35,187 nt of DNA from Gammaproteobacteria bacterium (GCA_011390365.1 JAABSM010000038.1:1-35187), one strand, 5' to 3'. Counted from the stretch's first letter, positions 8,601 to 18,682 are shown. Notes: a model not told the origin generated them from the sequence alone. Numbers and translations: made by a program.

Positions 8601-8637
8601 CGCCCCCGTTCGCGAAGGGGGGGCGGGGGGGATCTTC
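8601..8637 (+). repeat. Degenerate copy of the CCCCC-TTCGCRAA-GGGGG repeat family
   Basis: CCCCCGTTCGCGAAGGGGG is followed by GGCGGGGGGATCTTCG. The layout is the same as the copies near 30.17, 30.60 and 30.75 kb (C run, TTCGCRAA, G run, GGGGGGATT, TTCGAA). It lies immediately upstream of the VanZ-like gene, and the open frame that includes it translates it as PPFAKGG, a typical artefact of this repeat. Confidence 0.65.
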
Positions 8638-8644
8638 GGGACCG

Positions 8645-9919
8645 ATGGATAGCCCGTCCCCGCCACGCTCGGCGCTGACCGGCAGCGGCCTGCTGCTAGC
8701 TGCGGTGGTGTTGCTCGCGCTGGCGCTGCCCCTCTCCTGGCATCAACCCTACCAGCGCGTCGGCGGCGATCTTCTCGCGGCGGTCGAGGCGCAGTATCAG
8801 TTTGCCTCCGGGAGCGGCGTGGTTGGCGATTTCGAGCAACTCTTTCGGCGTTTTGGCGATACCCGGGAAGACGGCGTCGCCTGGCTCTCCCTCGCCCCGG
8901 GCGAGCGGATTCGCGGCTATCTGCCCGGTCCCTTCGCGGCGGGACATGTGATGGTCTCGGTGCGGGTCGCGGCCCAGGGACTGGAGCGGGGGGAGCTCTC
9001 CTGGACCGATGGGCGGGTCGGACTGGTGGGGATCGATGAAGGGGGGCGTCGCCTGTACGATGCCGCCAGCGTGGTGTGCGGCGTGCATGGCGATCATCCC
9101 GCGAGCGAGTGCCGCACCATCCTGGCGCTGCCGGATGAGGCCCGTGAGGCGCTGCTGGTGCTCGGCCACTGGGGGCGTAGCGGCGAGATGCGCGTGGCGC
9201 GGCCCGAGCTGTGGTCGGTGCGCACGACGCCAGTCGCCGATGGCCTCTACCTGCTGGCGGCGGCGCTATGGTTGGCGCTGGCGCTGGCGCTTGCCCGTCG
9301 CTTTCTGGGGCGTCCCCTGCACATTCTGATCTATCTGCTGTTGGTGGTGGTTGTCATTCACACGATGTTGCCGATGGAGCGGTTCAAGCCGCTGTTGGTC
9401 GATCTGCGCGCCGGGCTGATACAGGCGGCGGATGAGCTGGAGGCGGCGCGGGCGCTCCCGGGTGGCGATGAGGCCGGTGATGAGGTTGGCAAGGAGACGA
9501 CGGCAAAGGTCGCCGATCTGTCCCAGGGTGAAGACCCTCCCGCCAACGGCCCCAGCGAGAAACGCGCAGCACCTCCGGTGGCAAACCCGGAGCGAGAGGC
9601 GCTGGTCGACTGGGGCGTAAATCAGTTGCAGAAGTGGGGGCACCTGGCCGCTTTCGCCCTGTTGGGGGCGCTGGTGACCGCGGCATGGTATCGCCAGGGC
9701 ACCGGCGGCTGGCCCGGATTGGCGGTGAAGCTGGGCTGGCTGGTCTGGTTCGCCGCCGCGACCGAGGTCACCCAACTGGCGATACCGACCCGCAGCGGCG
9801 CCCTGGCGGATTTTGTGCTTGATATTAGTGGTATTGTCTTGGGCGTGGTGCTGATCGTGCCGTTGCTGTTGCTGGCAACGGTGGCCGGACGTGTGTTGAA
9901 ATTCGGTCATCCGGGTTGA
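8645..9919 (+). CDS. VanZ-like family membrane protein
   Basis: The product is 424 residues from the chosen start. A membrane segment lies at about residues 13-32. A large extracytoplasmic region (35-195) follows, then two segments near 200-245, a charged linker rich in Glu, Ala and Pro, and a C-terminal VanZ-like module with three hydrophobic stretches carrying QKWGHLAAFALLGAL and EVTQLAIPTRSGALADF. VanZ itself lowers teicoplanin susceptibility; most VanZ-like proteins have no assigned role. I prefer the ATG at 8645 over the ATG at 8573 because the extra 24 residues are translation of a repeat. The extracytoplasmic domain is unusual for a simple VanZ protein and may sense envelope components. 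Confidence 0.75.
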   Translation: MDSPSPPRSALTGSGLLLAAVVLLALALPLSWHQPYQRVGGDLLAAVEAQYQFASGSGVVGDFEQLFRRFGDTREDGVAWLSLAPGERIRGYLPGPFAAGHVMVSVRVAAQGLERGELSWTDGRVGLVGIDEGGRRLYDAASVVCGVHGDHPASECRTILALPDEAREALLVLGHWGRSGEMRVARPELWSVRTTPVADGLYLLAAALWLALALALARRFLGRPLHILIYLLLVVVVIHTMLPMERFKPLLVDLRAGLIQAADELEAARALPGGDEAGDEVGKETTAKVADLSQGEDPPANGPSEKRAAPPVANPEREALVDWGVNQLQKWGHLAAFALLGALVTAAWYRQGTGGWPGLAVKLGWLVWFAAATEVTQLAIPTRSGALADFVLDISGIVLGVVLIVPLLLLATVAGRVLKFGHPG

Positions 9920-10026
9920 TCAACGCACTCTCGCCCAAACCTAGAGCCTGGAAGTTGTCCTGTCCGCGGCTGTCTGAATAGCGGCCCGCGGGCCTTCACG
10001 AACCCATCGTCTGGAGCAAAATCATC

Positions 10027-10641
10027 ATGAAGGTCGCCATCGTCAGCGGTAGTCATCGCCAGCCCTCCCAAAGCATCAAGGTCGCGAAGTTGATCCGGCG
10101 GCGCATCGGCGAACGCTTCGCTGGCGCCCAGGCCGAGATCATCGACCTGGGCGGCAATCCCTATCCGTTGTGGGATCAGGGCATCTGGGATGGGGATCCG
10201 GCCTGGACGGAGCGATTGGCGGAACCCAAGCGTATCCTGAACGAAAGCGATGCGCTGGTGGTGGTGAGCCCCGAATGGCATGGCCAGGTCCCGTCAGGGC
10301 TTAAGAACTTCTTCCTGCTGTTCGGCCCCAAGGAGCTTGGGCACAAGCCGGGGATGATCGTTACCCTGTCCGCCAGCGAGGGCGGCAGTTATCCGGTCGC
10401 CGAGTTGCGCATGAGCAGCTACAAGAACAACCGACTCTGTTACATCCCCGAGCATGTGATCATCAAGCATGTGGAGTCGGTGCTCAACGATGACCCCGCC
10501 CAGAACGACGCGGAGCGGGATACCTATCTGCGCGGGCGTATCGACTGGACCCTGGGGATACTCAACGAGTACGCCAAGGCGTTGCGGCCGGTGCGGGAGA
10601 GCGGCGTCACCGCCTCGCCCGACTTCCCCTTCGGCATGTGA
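10027..10641 (+). CDS. NAD(P)H-dependent FMN reductase family protein
   Basis: This 204-residue protein has a flavodoxin-like fold. It opens with MKVAIVSGSHR, the phosphate-binding loop of the family, and has SPEWHGQVPSGLKNFF at about residues 79-94, the flavin-binding and dimer region. Members reduce FMN, quinones, azo dyes or chromate; the substrate cannot be deduced. The length is slightly above the usual 180-190 residues because of a C-terminal extension. Its stop codon lies 17 bp before the next gene, suggesting cotranscription. Weak GGAGC precedes the start. Confidence 0.85.
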   Translation: MKVAIVSGSHRQPSQSIKVAKLIRRRIGERFAGAQAEIIDLGGNPYPLWDQGIWDGDPAWTERLAEPKRILNESDALVVVSPEWHGQVPSGLKNFFLLFGPKELGHKPGMIVTLSASEGGSYPVAELRMSSYKNNRLCYIPEHVIIKHVESVLNDDPAQNDAERDTYLRGRIDWTLGILNEYAKALRPVRESGVTASPDFPFGM

Positions 10642-10658
10642 AGCAAGCAAGGTTTTCC

Positions 10659-11438
10659 ATGTTCGACTGGTTCAGCAAAAAGCCGCTCTTCGACGACGCG
10701 ACCACCGACTGGATGTTCGAGGTCTTTCGCTGGGCGCTGGAAAATCTAGAACGGGAGGTCTTTTACGCCCACACCCAGTTGGTGCTGCCGGATGACGGCT
10801 TTTTCCCCGGTCGCGCCGGAAACCCCCAGGAGATGGCCGAGCTGGTCTTCGGGCGGGTGCGGGAATACGCCGGCATGAGCCACTGGCCCTGTCAGGTCTT
10901 CAATGCCTCGGCGGTGCGGCCCATGCCGGTGCAGCGGGAGATGTCCGGACCCTTGCGCTTGCCCGGTCAGCATCCGCCGGCCCAAGGGGCCGCGCCGCTG
11001 CCGATCCTCTATGACCCGACCCTGGTCAACAACCCGGAGGCGTTGATCGGCGCTTTCGCCCAGACCCTCGCCTGGCATCTCACCGGCCAGCTGACGATCC
11101 CCGGCGGCGAAGAGAATCGCCCCCATGCGGCGGAACTGGTGGCGGTCTTCCTCGGCTTCGGCCTGATGATGGCCAACAGCGCCTACCTCGCCCCCAAACG
11201 CTCCTGCGGCAGCTGCGGCGGCCCCAGCGCGACCCGCCAGAGCTTCCTCTCTCAGTACCACATGACCTATGCCCTCGCCATCTTCTGCGTATTGAAAGAG
11301 ATCCCGGCGCGCCAGCCGCTACCCTTTCTCAAGTCGCCGCTGCGCGGCCACTTCAAGCGCGCCATGAAAGAGGTGGCGAGGGATGAAGGGCGGCTGGGAT
11401 CGTTGCGCGGTGGAGCCGTTAGACCGCAGCCGGCATAA
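10659..11438 (+). CDS. Conserved-looking protein of unknown function with CGSCGG motif
   Basis: The product is 259 residues and not a family I recognise. It starts MFDWFSKK, has a helical acidic N-terminal half, a proline-rich middle (about 105-125) and a hydrophobic helix (FLGFGLMMANSAYLA) followed directly by KRSCGSCGG, which could bind a metal. The last 60 residues are basic. No signal peptide is evident. The ATG at 10659 was preferred over a GTG at 10638 because AAGG precedes it at a reasonable distance and the GTG overlaps the previous stop. The preceding gene encodes a flavin reductase, so a redox or metal role is possible but unproven. Confidence 0.65.
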   Translation: MFDWFSKKPLFDDATTDWMFEVFRWALENLEREVFYAHTQLVLPDDGFFPGRAGNPQEMAELVFGRVREYAGMSHWPCQVFNASAVRPMPVQREMSGPLRLPGQHPPAQGAAPLPILYDPTLVNNPEALIGAFAQTLAWHLTGQLTIPGGEENRPHAAELVAVFLGFGLMMANSAYLAPKRSCGSCGGPSATRQSFLSQYHMTYALAIFCVLKEIPARQPLPFLKSPLRGHFKRAMKEVARDEGRLGSLRGGAVRPQPA

Positions 11439-11576
11439 GGACTCTCACGGAGGCACGGAGATCACGGAGGGGGGCTTCGGCGGCCTCAGCCGTAGGGTGC
11501 GTTAGGCGCGCTTCCCCCATGGTTTCGGTTGTCCGCCAGACTTTGCGCGCGCCGTAACGCACCATGGCGGGATTAT
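11439..11576. repeat. Mosaic of two repeat families after the CGSCGG gene
   Basis: At 11446-11470 stands a CACGGAG-type repeat (three CACGGAG units), relatives of which occur at about 15616-15647 and 25094-25126. At 11496-11563 an inverted repeat has arms GGTGCGTTAGGCGCG and CGCGCCGTAACGCACC, with a single extra G, around about 37 bases. Neither encodes protein. Together with the hairpin array that follows they fill most of the gap before recB. Confidence 0.7.
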
Positions 11577-11577
11577 G

Positions 11578-11706
11578 GCTCGTTCCCAAGGTCTCCTTGG
11601 GAATGCAGGTCTTGCTAGCTCTTGCCTGCCTTCCGGCTATTCGGGTAGCTACAGCTGCCAAGACTGGAGCCCCCAAGCACTGGAGCCCCCCCCAAGCGGG
11701 AGCTTG
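11578..11706 (-). repeat. Hairpin array 2, inverted copy of the array-1 composite
   Basis: Read on the minus strand, the module order equals array 1. A CAAGC-TCCC-GCTTG hairpin (11693-11706) comes first. A junction with outer stem GTCTTG/CAAGAC continued by TAGCT/AGCTG (11609-11620 with 11653-11664) follows. Last is GCATTCCCA...GGGAACGAGC (11606-11578) with internal perfect arms TTCCCAAGG and CCTTGGGAA around three bases. The junction text AAGACC(T)GCATTCCCA is shared with array 1. Two direct CTGGAGCCCCC units (11664-11674, 11680-11690) are extra. Bases 11707-11895 hold no gene that I can see. Confidence 0.8.
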
Positions 11707-11895
11707 AGGACTCGCCAATCTATTCGTAATCAGCCTGACAAGCCGGGTGGCAAGGAGCGGACCCGACCACCACCACAGTCCACCAGTCAATCGACGCCAA
11801 GCAGTACCGTACCCAAGTTACCCTGTCGTCCCAATCTGGCTGGGTAATTTCCCCGCATAGTGGCGACACGACTCGGGGATCAACGCCTCGCGCCC

Positions 11896-14800
11896 TCACT
11901 CCGAAGTCTCAAGTACCGGGCCGTCCAGCAACTCTTCCAGCGCCCTGATCACCCCCTCCGGCGGCTTGTCAAAATAGACCCCCTGGCGGTCGCCGTCGGC
12001 GGCGCGGACGCCGCGCAGGAAGAGGTAGTAGACGCCGCCGAAGTGGTCGGCGTAGCGGTAGTCGGGCAGGCGTTGGCGCAGGTAGCGGTGGAGCGCGAGG
12101 GTGTAGAGCAGGTATTGAAGGTAGTAGTGGTGTTCCGCCATGGCGGTGAGTAGTTGCGTTGGGCGGTAGTTCTCCAGCCGGTCCCCGAGGTGGTTGGATT
12201 TGTAGTCCGCGAGGTAGTAGCGGCCGTCCAGTTCGAAGATCAGGTCGATGAAGCCGTGCATGAAGCCTTCCGCGGTTGCCTGGGCGGAGGCGAGTCCGGC
12301 GAGGGCGTCGGCGAATGGCGCGGGCATTTCGGGCCAGTGGGACTTGATGGATCGCCAGAGCTTGCGCTGGGCCGCCGAGCGCCAGGGGAAGTGAAACTCC
12401 ATCTCCACCAGTCGGTTTCTGGGAGAGACCCGGTCGAGGCGGGTTTGTCTGCCGTCAAGCGGGGTCGCCAGGACCTCGGCCGCCATGGCCGTGATCACGT
12501 CCCGCCATTCGAGCTCGAAGCCGAAGCGTTCCAGGGAGCGTTCGGCCTGGGTTGCGATCTCTGCGGAAGAGGCGCGAAAGTCGATGTTCTCGAACAGGTG
12601 GTGGAGGCAACTGCCGGCCTGGGCGCCGCGGGGGAAGGCCATGATATCGCCGGCGGGGGAGACGGGGATGCCTTCGGCCTCGGGACCCGCGATCGGTTGC
12701 GGGTCGTGGTCCGGCAGCTCCGGGTCGCCATGGCCGTGGCCGCGGGTGAGGGCGGTGAAGCTGGTCAGGCGCTGGCGGGCCTCGACCCGGCGGGCGGCGG
12801 TTCGGGCGTTGCCCGCCAGCGCCGGTTGCGCCATGGCGATGGCGCGGGCGTGGGGCGGCGTGGTCTCCAGGCGGCGGATGGCGATCGCCCCCGGGGCGGC
12901 GCTGTGTAATGCTTCGAGACGGGCGTAGAGGGTGTCGTCGTCCATGCCGGCGAGGCGGTTGAGGAGGGCGTTGTGCCACTTCTCGGTGGTTGGGGGGAGT
13001 TCGTCGTGGAGCAGCAGCCCAAGGGGCGAGGCGCCGTTGCCGGAGATGTTGCCCCAGGCCAGGTAGCAGCGATGCTTGGCGCGGGTGACGGCGACATAGA
13101 GCAGGCGCAGCGACTCCGCCAGCTCCTCCTTCCAGTGTTGGATGCGCGCCTGGTCATAGGCTTGTGAGCCGAAGTCCAGGGTGGCGGCGTATTCGTCCTC
13201 CGGGTCGTGAAAGATGATCGGATCCCCGTTCGGGTCGCCGAGCCGGCCGTCCCACAGGTGGGGGCAGAAGACTATTGGGTACTCCAGCCCCTTGCTTTTG
13301 TGGATGGTGACGATCTGCACCAGGTGTTCGTCGCTCTCCAGGCGCAACTCCGCCTCGTCCGTCTCGCCCGCCCCCTGGCGTTGGCGGGAGAACCACTTGA
13401 GCAGTCCCTGGGGTGAGGGGTGTTCGTTGCGGTGGTGGTCGTGGAGCCGCTCGCCCAGGTGACGCAGGTTGGTCAGGCGACGTTCGCCATCCTCCAGGTC
13501 GAGCAGTCGCTGGCTCACCCCATCGCCCTCCAGCAGGTGGTGGAACATGGCGTGAAAGCCCCGCTCCCGCCAGCGCTGGTGGAGTTCCGTGAAGCCCCGC
13601 AGATGTTGGGCGAGACCGGCCTCGTCGCCGGTGAGGCGCTCCAGGGCGTCGGCATCAAGGCCGAAGAGGGGGGTTGCCAGCGCGCCCCGAAGCAGCCCCT
13701 CCTGGTGGGGGGCGTGAATGGCGTGCAGTACCTGCTCCAGCTGTGCCGCCTCCGCGGTTTCGAAGACGGAGTCGCGGGCGCCGCGGACGCCGCGAATCCC
13801 CCATTGTCGCAGTACCTCCAGCATCTCCTCCGCCTGGGCGTGGGTGCGCACCAGGATGGCGATGTCGCCGGCGCGCAGGGGGCGCTTGGGCAGATGGACT
13901 TCGTTTTTCTGGCCTCCTTGCAGCAGCCTCGCCACCTCGGCGGCGCAGTGGCGGTGGATCAGGTGGCGGGCGTCATCCTTGGTGTGGGGCTTGTCCCGCT
14001 CGCCTTTGGGCAGAAACCACAGATTGAGGGTGGCGCGATCCTCGTCGGGATCGATCAGGGGAAGGACCGGTTGCTCGCGGTTGGGCCGTGCCTCCTGGAA
14101 CGGGATTTCGGCGAACAGAAAGGGCGTTGGCGACTGGTCGAACAGGCGGTTGCACCCTTCGACCACGCCCGCCTCGGAGCGCCAGTTGGTGGTCAGGGTA
14201 AAGCGGCCCTTGGCGTGATCCCGGGCGGTGAGGTAGGCGAAGATGTCGGCGCCGCGAAAGCTGTAGATCGCCTGTTTCGGGTCGCCGACCAAAAATAATA
14301 TGTGATCAAGGCCGAAGAGGGTGTTGAAGATGGCGTATTGCAGCGGGTCGGTGTCCTGGAATTCGTCGATCAGGGCGGCCTGGTAGGCGTTGGCCATGGC
14401 CTTGGCGGCCTGTTCGCCCGCCTCGCCCGCGAGGGCCTGATGGACCCGCAGCAGCATGTCGTCATAGGCGAGCAGGCCGGCCTCTTCCTTGCGACGCCGT
14501 AGCTCCGTTTCAAAGAAGTCTCGGGCCATTCGCAGCAGCCGGGTCATCAGCTCGGCGCGGGCCTGGATCCAGCCTGTATACCCTGACCAGGCCGCATCCC
14601 AGGCTTCGAAGAAGGGGTGCTCGGGGGCGGTTTTGCCCTTGTTGACCTTGGTCGCCATGAAGGAGGCGGCGAAGCGCTGGAGCTTGTCGTCGAGGGCGGG
14701 GAGTTGCTGGCCCACGGCGTGATCAAGCTGATCCAGCAAGGGGGCGATGACGGCCGGCTTGTAGCTGGTCTTGTTGAGGCCCGAGGCGTTGAGCAGCAGC

Positions 14801-15498
14801 TCGCGGATCTCATCACCTTCCCGTTTCCATAACTCCCGGGCCGCGTCTAGGGCTTCGGCATAGGCCCGTGCTTGCTCGGTGGCCGCTTCGGGGTCGCCCT
14901 CGCCGCCGCGCACCTTGAGGTAGGGTTTGGCGAGCAGGTTGCGCAGCTGACCGGCAAGGGATTCGGGGGAGAGGCCGTCCTGGCGCAGGCCGCGGATGAG
15001 TGGCGGCGGCAGGTCCTGGATATGCCGTCGCCAGAAGTCGTTGGCGATCTCGTCCAGCAGCTCCTCCTGATCGGCGAGCACCTCTTGCTCGAAGGGCCCG
15101 CCGCTCTCGAAGGCGTGGTCGCGCAGGATGCGCTGGCAAAAGCCGTGAATGGTATGGATGGCGGCGCGATCGAAGTTGAGCAGGGCCTGGCGCAGGCGGC
15201 GGGCATCGGCGGCGGGGTCGTGGCTGGCGTCGAGCAGCGGTCCGAGTAGCGGGTCTTCGCTGTTGCCGATGGTGAAGGCGCGCTCCGCCTCGGCGAGGCG
15301 ACCGCGAATGCGCTCCCGCAACTCGGCGGTCGCCGCCTCGGTAAAGGTGACCACCAGGATCGATTCGACCGCGAGTTGTTTTTCCAGGATCAGACGCAGG
15401 AACAGGCCGGCGATGGTAAAGGTCTTGCCGGTGCCGGCGCTGGCCTCAATGAGGTTGCTCCCTTGCAGGGGCGTGGTGGCGAGGTCGAGCGGGTTCAT
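11896..15498 (-). CDS. recB: RecB, beta subunit of exodeoxyribonuclease V
   Basis: The product is 1200 residues, normal for RecB, the 3'-5' helicase and nuclease subunit of RecBCD in double-strand-break repair and foreign-DNA degradation. SF1 helicase motifs are in order: Walker A EASAGTGKT (18-26), DEFQDTDPLQY (motif II), GDPKQAIYSFRGAD (III), LTTNWRS (IV), TIHKSKGLEYP (V) and LLYVAVTRAKHR (VI). The C-terminal nuclease shows GFIDLIFELDGRYYLADYKSN with the catalytic D...DYK. The ATG at 15498 gives the usual MNPLDL-type opening; an upstream ATG adds eight atypical residues. recC and recD, usually adjacent, are not in the window: upstream lies nspC and downstream only repeats. Confidence 0.96.
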   Translation of the reverse strand: MNPLDLATTPLQGSNLIEASAGTGKTFTIAGLFLRLILEKQLAVESILVVTFTEAATAELRERIRGRLAEAERAFTIGNSEDPLLGPLLDASHDPAADARRLRQALLNFDRAAIHTIHGFCQRILRDHAFESGGPFEQEVLADQEELLDEIANDFWRRHIQDLPPPLIRGLRQDGLSPESLAGQLRNLLAKPYLKVRGGEGDPEAATEQARAYAEALDAARELWKREGDEIRELLLNASGLNKTSYKPAVIAPLLDQLDHAVGQQLPALDDKLQRFAASFMATKVNKGKTAPEHPFFEAWDAAWSGYTGWIQARAELMTRLLRMARDFFETELRRRKEEAGLLAYDDMLLRVHQALAGEAGEQAAKAMANAYQAALIDEFQDTDPLQYAIFNTLFGLDHILFLVGDPKQAIYSFRGADIFAYLTARDHAKGRFTLTTNWRSEAGVVEGCNRLFDQSPTPFLFAEIPFQEARPNREQPVLPLIDPDEDRATLNLWFLPKGERDKPHTKDDARHLIHRHCAAEVARLLQGGQKNEVHLPKRPLRAGDIAILVRTHAQAEEMLEVLRQWGIRGVRGARDSVFETAEAAQLEQVLHAIHAPHQEGLLRGALATPLFGLDADALERLTGDEAGLAQHLRGFTELHQRWRERGFHAMFHHLLEGDGVSQRLLDLEDGERRLTNLRHLGERLHDHHRNEHPSPQGLLKWFSRQRQGAGETDEAELRLESDEHLVQIVTIHKSKGLEYPIVFCPHLWDGRLGDPNGDPIIFHDPEDEYAATLDFGSQAYDQARIQHWKEELAESLRLLYVAVTRAKHRCYLAWGNISGNGASPLGLLLHDELPPTTEKWHNALLNRLAGMDDDTLYARLEALHSAAPGAIAIRRLETTPPHARAIAMAQPALAGNARTAARRVEARQRLTSFTALTRGHGHGDPELPDHDPQPIAGPEAEGIPVSPAGDIMAFPRGAQAGSCLHHLFENIDFRASSAEIATQAERSLERFGFELEWRDVITAMAAEVLATPLDGRQTRLDRVSPRNRLVEMEFHFPWRSAAQRKLWRSIKSHWPEMPAPFADALAGLASAQATAEGFMHGFIDLIFELDGRYYLADYKSNHLGDRLENYRPTQLLTAMAEHHYYLQYLLYTLALHRYLRQRLPDYRYADHFGGVYYLFLRGVRAADGDRQGVYFDKPPEGVIRALEELLDGPVLETSE

Positions 15499-15689
15499 CC
15501 TGAATCCGCCAGCGAAAGCCACGCAGGCACCGGGCCCACGGAGTGAAAACAGAGCGTTGTATGACCTTTTGGAGTAACCTCCCCGGTGCGAAAGGCCGGG
15601 GCGGTAACTTGTGGAAAACTCTCCGTGTGCGCTGTGTCTCCGTGGCTAACGGCTGTTTTTCGGTTCATGGGGGCGGTTACGGTTGCGGG
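15499..15689. other. recB-nspC spacer with CACGGAG-type repeat
   Basis: Bases 15616-15647 are a copy of the repeat also seen at 25094-25126 (both contain CTGTGTCTCCGTGGCT). A more diverged copy lies at about 15519-15553. A CCCCGG/CCGGGG hairpin sits near 15579-15600. No open frame of interest is present; the recB promoter could not be located. Confidence 0.55.
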
Positions 15690-16820
<1,131 letters not shown>

Positions 16821-17050
16821 GGCGTGATCATACTCGGTTGGCGGGGGGGCGACTACCGCGTAACTCTTGCGAGCATGGGGAGGTTAAGTCTGGCGGGGCG
16901 ACGACCTGACAGCGAGGGAGTCCGGCCCCTCGCGAGAGGGCGGGACGCCTTTTCTCCCAAGGTGGCGGTGCGAGCTCCACCGCAATTCGGGTTGGATGCG
17001 CCGTTCTCGATCCAGCGCGGCTTCCCCTTGTACGACGCGCCCAAAGAAAT

Positions 17051-17127
17051 TGGCGCCCCCGGCGCGATTCGAACGCACGACCTTCCGCTTAGGAGGCGGA
17101 TGCTCTATCCTGCTGAGCTACGGGGGC
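17051..17127 (-). tRNA. tRNA-Arg (anticodon CCT)
   Basis: The 77-nt cloverleaf includes an encoded CCA end. The acceptor stem is GCCCCCG/CGGGGGC with discriminator G. The anticodon stem TCCGC/GCGGA encloses loop CTCCTAA, giving anticodon CCT, which reads the rare arginine codon AGG. The T loop contains TTCGAAT. Such tRNAs are frequent integration sites, but no attachment-site duplication or integrase is seen here. Confidence 0.97.
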
Positions 17128-17337
17128 GGCGAATGGGATTGTAAGGGATTTTGCGTTTCGATGGTACCTCGATTCCTGAAGAACCCGAGAGCGACGTCGC
17201 GATGGTACTCATATCCCCATCTTCTGGCCCCGAAAAGCAGTGCGGCGGTGGAGGGGTACGCTATGCTCGCGCAATCTTCGCGACGGGTGCAGCCGATCGA
17301 GGCCGCATCCGCCGGCGACGGCCATACCCCCGCGGGA

Positions 17338-18030
17338 TCAATAGCCGCCCTGAGGAGAGCGATAGGCCTCTGCTTCGTTTCCCTCGACGATGGGCTTGAG
17401 GTAGATCTCGACCCTGCGATTCAACTGGCGTCCCGCTTCGGTGGCGTTGGAGTCCCGGGGTTGCGTCTCGCCCCGACCCTCGGTGCGGATGCGTTGGCTG
17501 GGGACGCCATGGGCAAGGAGGTGGTCGCGGACGGCGTCGGCCCGCTGTTCGGAGAGGCGCTGATTGTAGGCGGCGGCGCCGGTGCTGTCGGTATGGCCGA
17601 TAATGTGCATCACGGTACGGGGGTAACGAATCAACACCTCCGCCAGTTTTCCCAGCGATGGCTCGAATGCGGGTTTGATGCGATAGCTGTCGAGATCGAA
17701 GGAGACCTCGCTGTCCAGGCTCAGGCGCAGGGTATCGTTCTCCAGGCGTTCGATCTCCAGTTCGTTGCGCCTCTGTTCCTCGGCCATGGTGGTTTCGAAT
17801 GCCCGCTCCTGCTCATCCATATAGTTGCCGACCGCCGCGCCGGCGAGGGCCCCCACCGCCGCGCCGACGAAGCGACCGGCGTCGTCATCGAGTTGATGGC
17901 CGGTCACCGCGCCGACCACGGCGCCAATGGCGGCCCCGGTCTTGGCGGAGCGGTTGGGGTCGTTGGTGGCGCAGCCGCCAAGCAGGATCAGGGCGGTGGC
18001 GGAAGTGAGCGTCACGATCTTGTTCATCAT
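17338..18030 (-). CDS. OmpA-family lipoprotein with glycine-zipper segment (YiaD-like)
   Basis: The product is about 230 residues. A lipoprotein signal ends in LLGGC (Cys 19 or 20). A glycine-zipper region (GAAIGAVVGAVTG and VGAAVGALAGAAVGNY) spans about residues 32-70. A short charged helix follows, and the C-terminal OmpA domain carries the peptidoglycan-binding pattern (HIIGHTDSTGAAAYNQRLSEQRA, then LNRRVEIYL). The domain order is that of E. coli YiaD-type outer-membrane lipoproteins that grip the cell wall. Two adjacent ATGs (18030 and 18027) follow GGAGG, which lies 5 or 8 bp away, so either can start. The gene is probably independent of the zinc-ribbon gene 94 bp upstream. Confidence 0.88.
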   Translation of the reverse strand: MMNKIVTLTSATALILLGGCATNDPNRSAKTGAAIGAVVGAVTGHQLDDDAGRFVGAAVGALAGAAVGNYMDEQERAFETTMAEEQRRNELEIERLENDTLRLSLDSEVSFDLDSYRIKPAFEPSLGKLAEVLIRYPRTVMHIIGHTDSTGAAAYNQRLSEQRADAVRDHLLAHGVPSQRIRTEGRGETQPRDSNATEAGRQLNRRVEIYLKPIVEGNEAEAYRSPQGGY

Positions 18031-18124
18031 AAGGTCCTCCGGAAAAGTCTGCTCGACGAAAGGGCCGAGCCTGATGGGTGGTGTTGCGAACCGCAACCTT
18101 GGAGTGAAAGAAGTGGGAGAGAGT

Positions 18125-18682
18125 TCACCCGTCCGACTCCTGGAGAAGAAAAAAGTAATCCCACCTTCCGCGGATGAGTCTGGACATGTCGTTGAGAAAC
18201 TCTGGTGTCGGAATCGCCTCTCCTGGGAAGATGTTGTGGATTTCGACAAACAATCGAGCGGCGCCCGCGTTGTGTTTCCAGTCGAGCTGCTCCAGGGTGT
18301 TTCTCTCGCCGCATTTGGGACATGGCAGCGCACCTGAAAAATCATGGTGCTGCCCGTTGACTATGGGTTTGCGACAGTGGTGACAGAGGGGGGGGCGCGT
18401 GTTGCTTCCATGGCGCAAGAGGGGGGATGGATGGGGGCCGCAAAGGGTGAGGTAGCAGTAGCCATCGTCATCCGGCGATTCCGGTTCGAGCCGGATATGG
18501 GGCGAGCAGCCCATGAAGGTTACCAGGCGCAGAAATCGCTCCCCCGGCAACAGCTGCTCGGGATGGTAAGGCGAAGGGGCTTGGGTTGCGCCAAGGGCAT
18601 TCAGGTGTTCCGCCAGCTGTCGACGTGCCGGAAGCTCACTCGGTGTTGAGGCGGGATGAAGGAGAAGTTTACCGTTGTTCAT
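18125..18682 (-). CDS. Small zinc-ribbon protein of unknown function
   Basis: The product is 185 residues. The central region carries CHHC (CHHCRKP) and CPKC (CPKCGE) pairs about 25 residues apart, a classical zinc ribbon. The N-terminal part has a [19 protein letters not shown] segment, and the C-terminus is helical with many aromatic residues. I do not recognise the family. The ATG at 18682 overlaps the end of yidD by 14 bp, so the two are likely transcribed together. Confidence 0.7.
   Translation of the reverse strand: MNNGKLLLHPASTPSELPARRQLAEHLNALGATQAPSPYHPEQLLPGERFLRLVTFMGCSPHIRLEPESPDDDGYCYLTLCGPHPSPLLRHGSNTRPPLCHHCRKPIVNGQHHDFSGALPCPKCGERNTLEQLDWKHNAGAARLFVEIHNIFPGEAIPTPEFLNDMSRLIRGRWDYFFLLQESDG

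Noticed and set aside
8573-8644. Longer N-terminus for the VanZ-like protein
   Set aside because: The extra residues (PPFAKGG) are translation of a dispersed repeat.
10638-10658. GTG start for the CGSCGG protein
   Set aside because: It overlaps the previous stop and has no ribosome site; the ATG at 10659 is better placed.
11419-11790. Minus-strand open frame over the repeat mosaic
   Set aside because: It consists of translated repeats with no protein-like composition.
17051-17127. tRNA-Arg as an integrated-island boundary
   Set aside because: No integrase gene and no duplicated 3' tRNA end are seen in the window.
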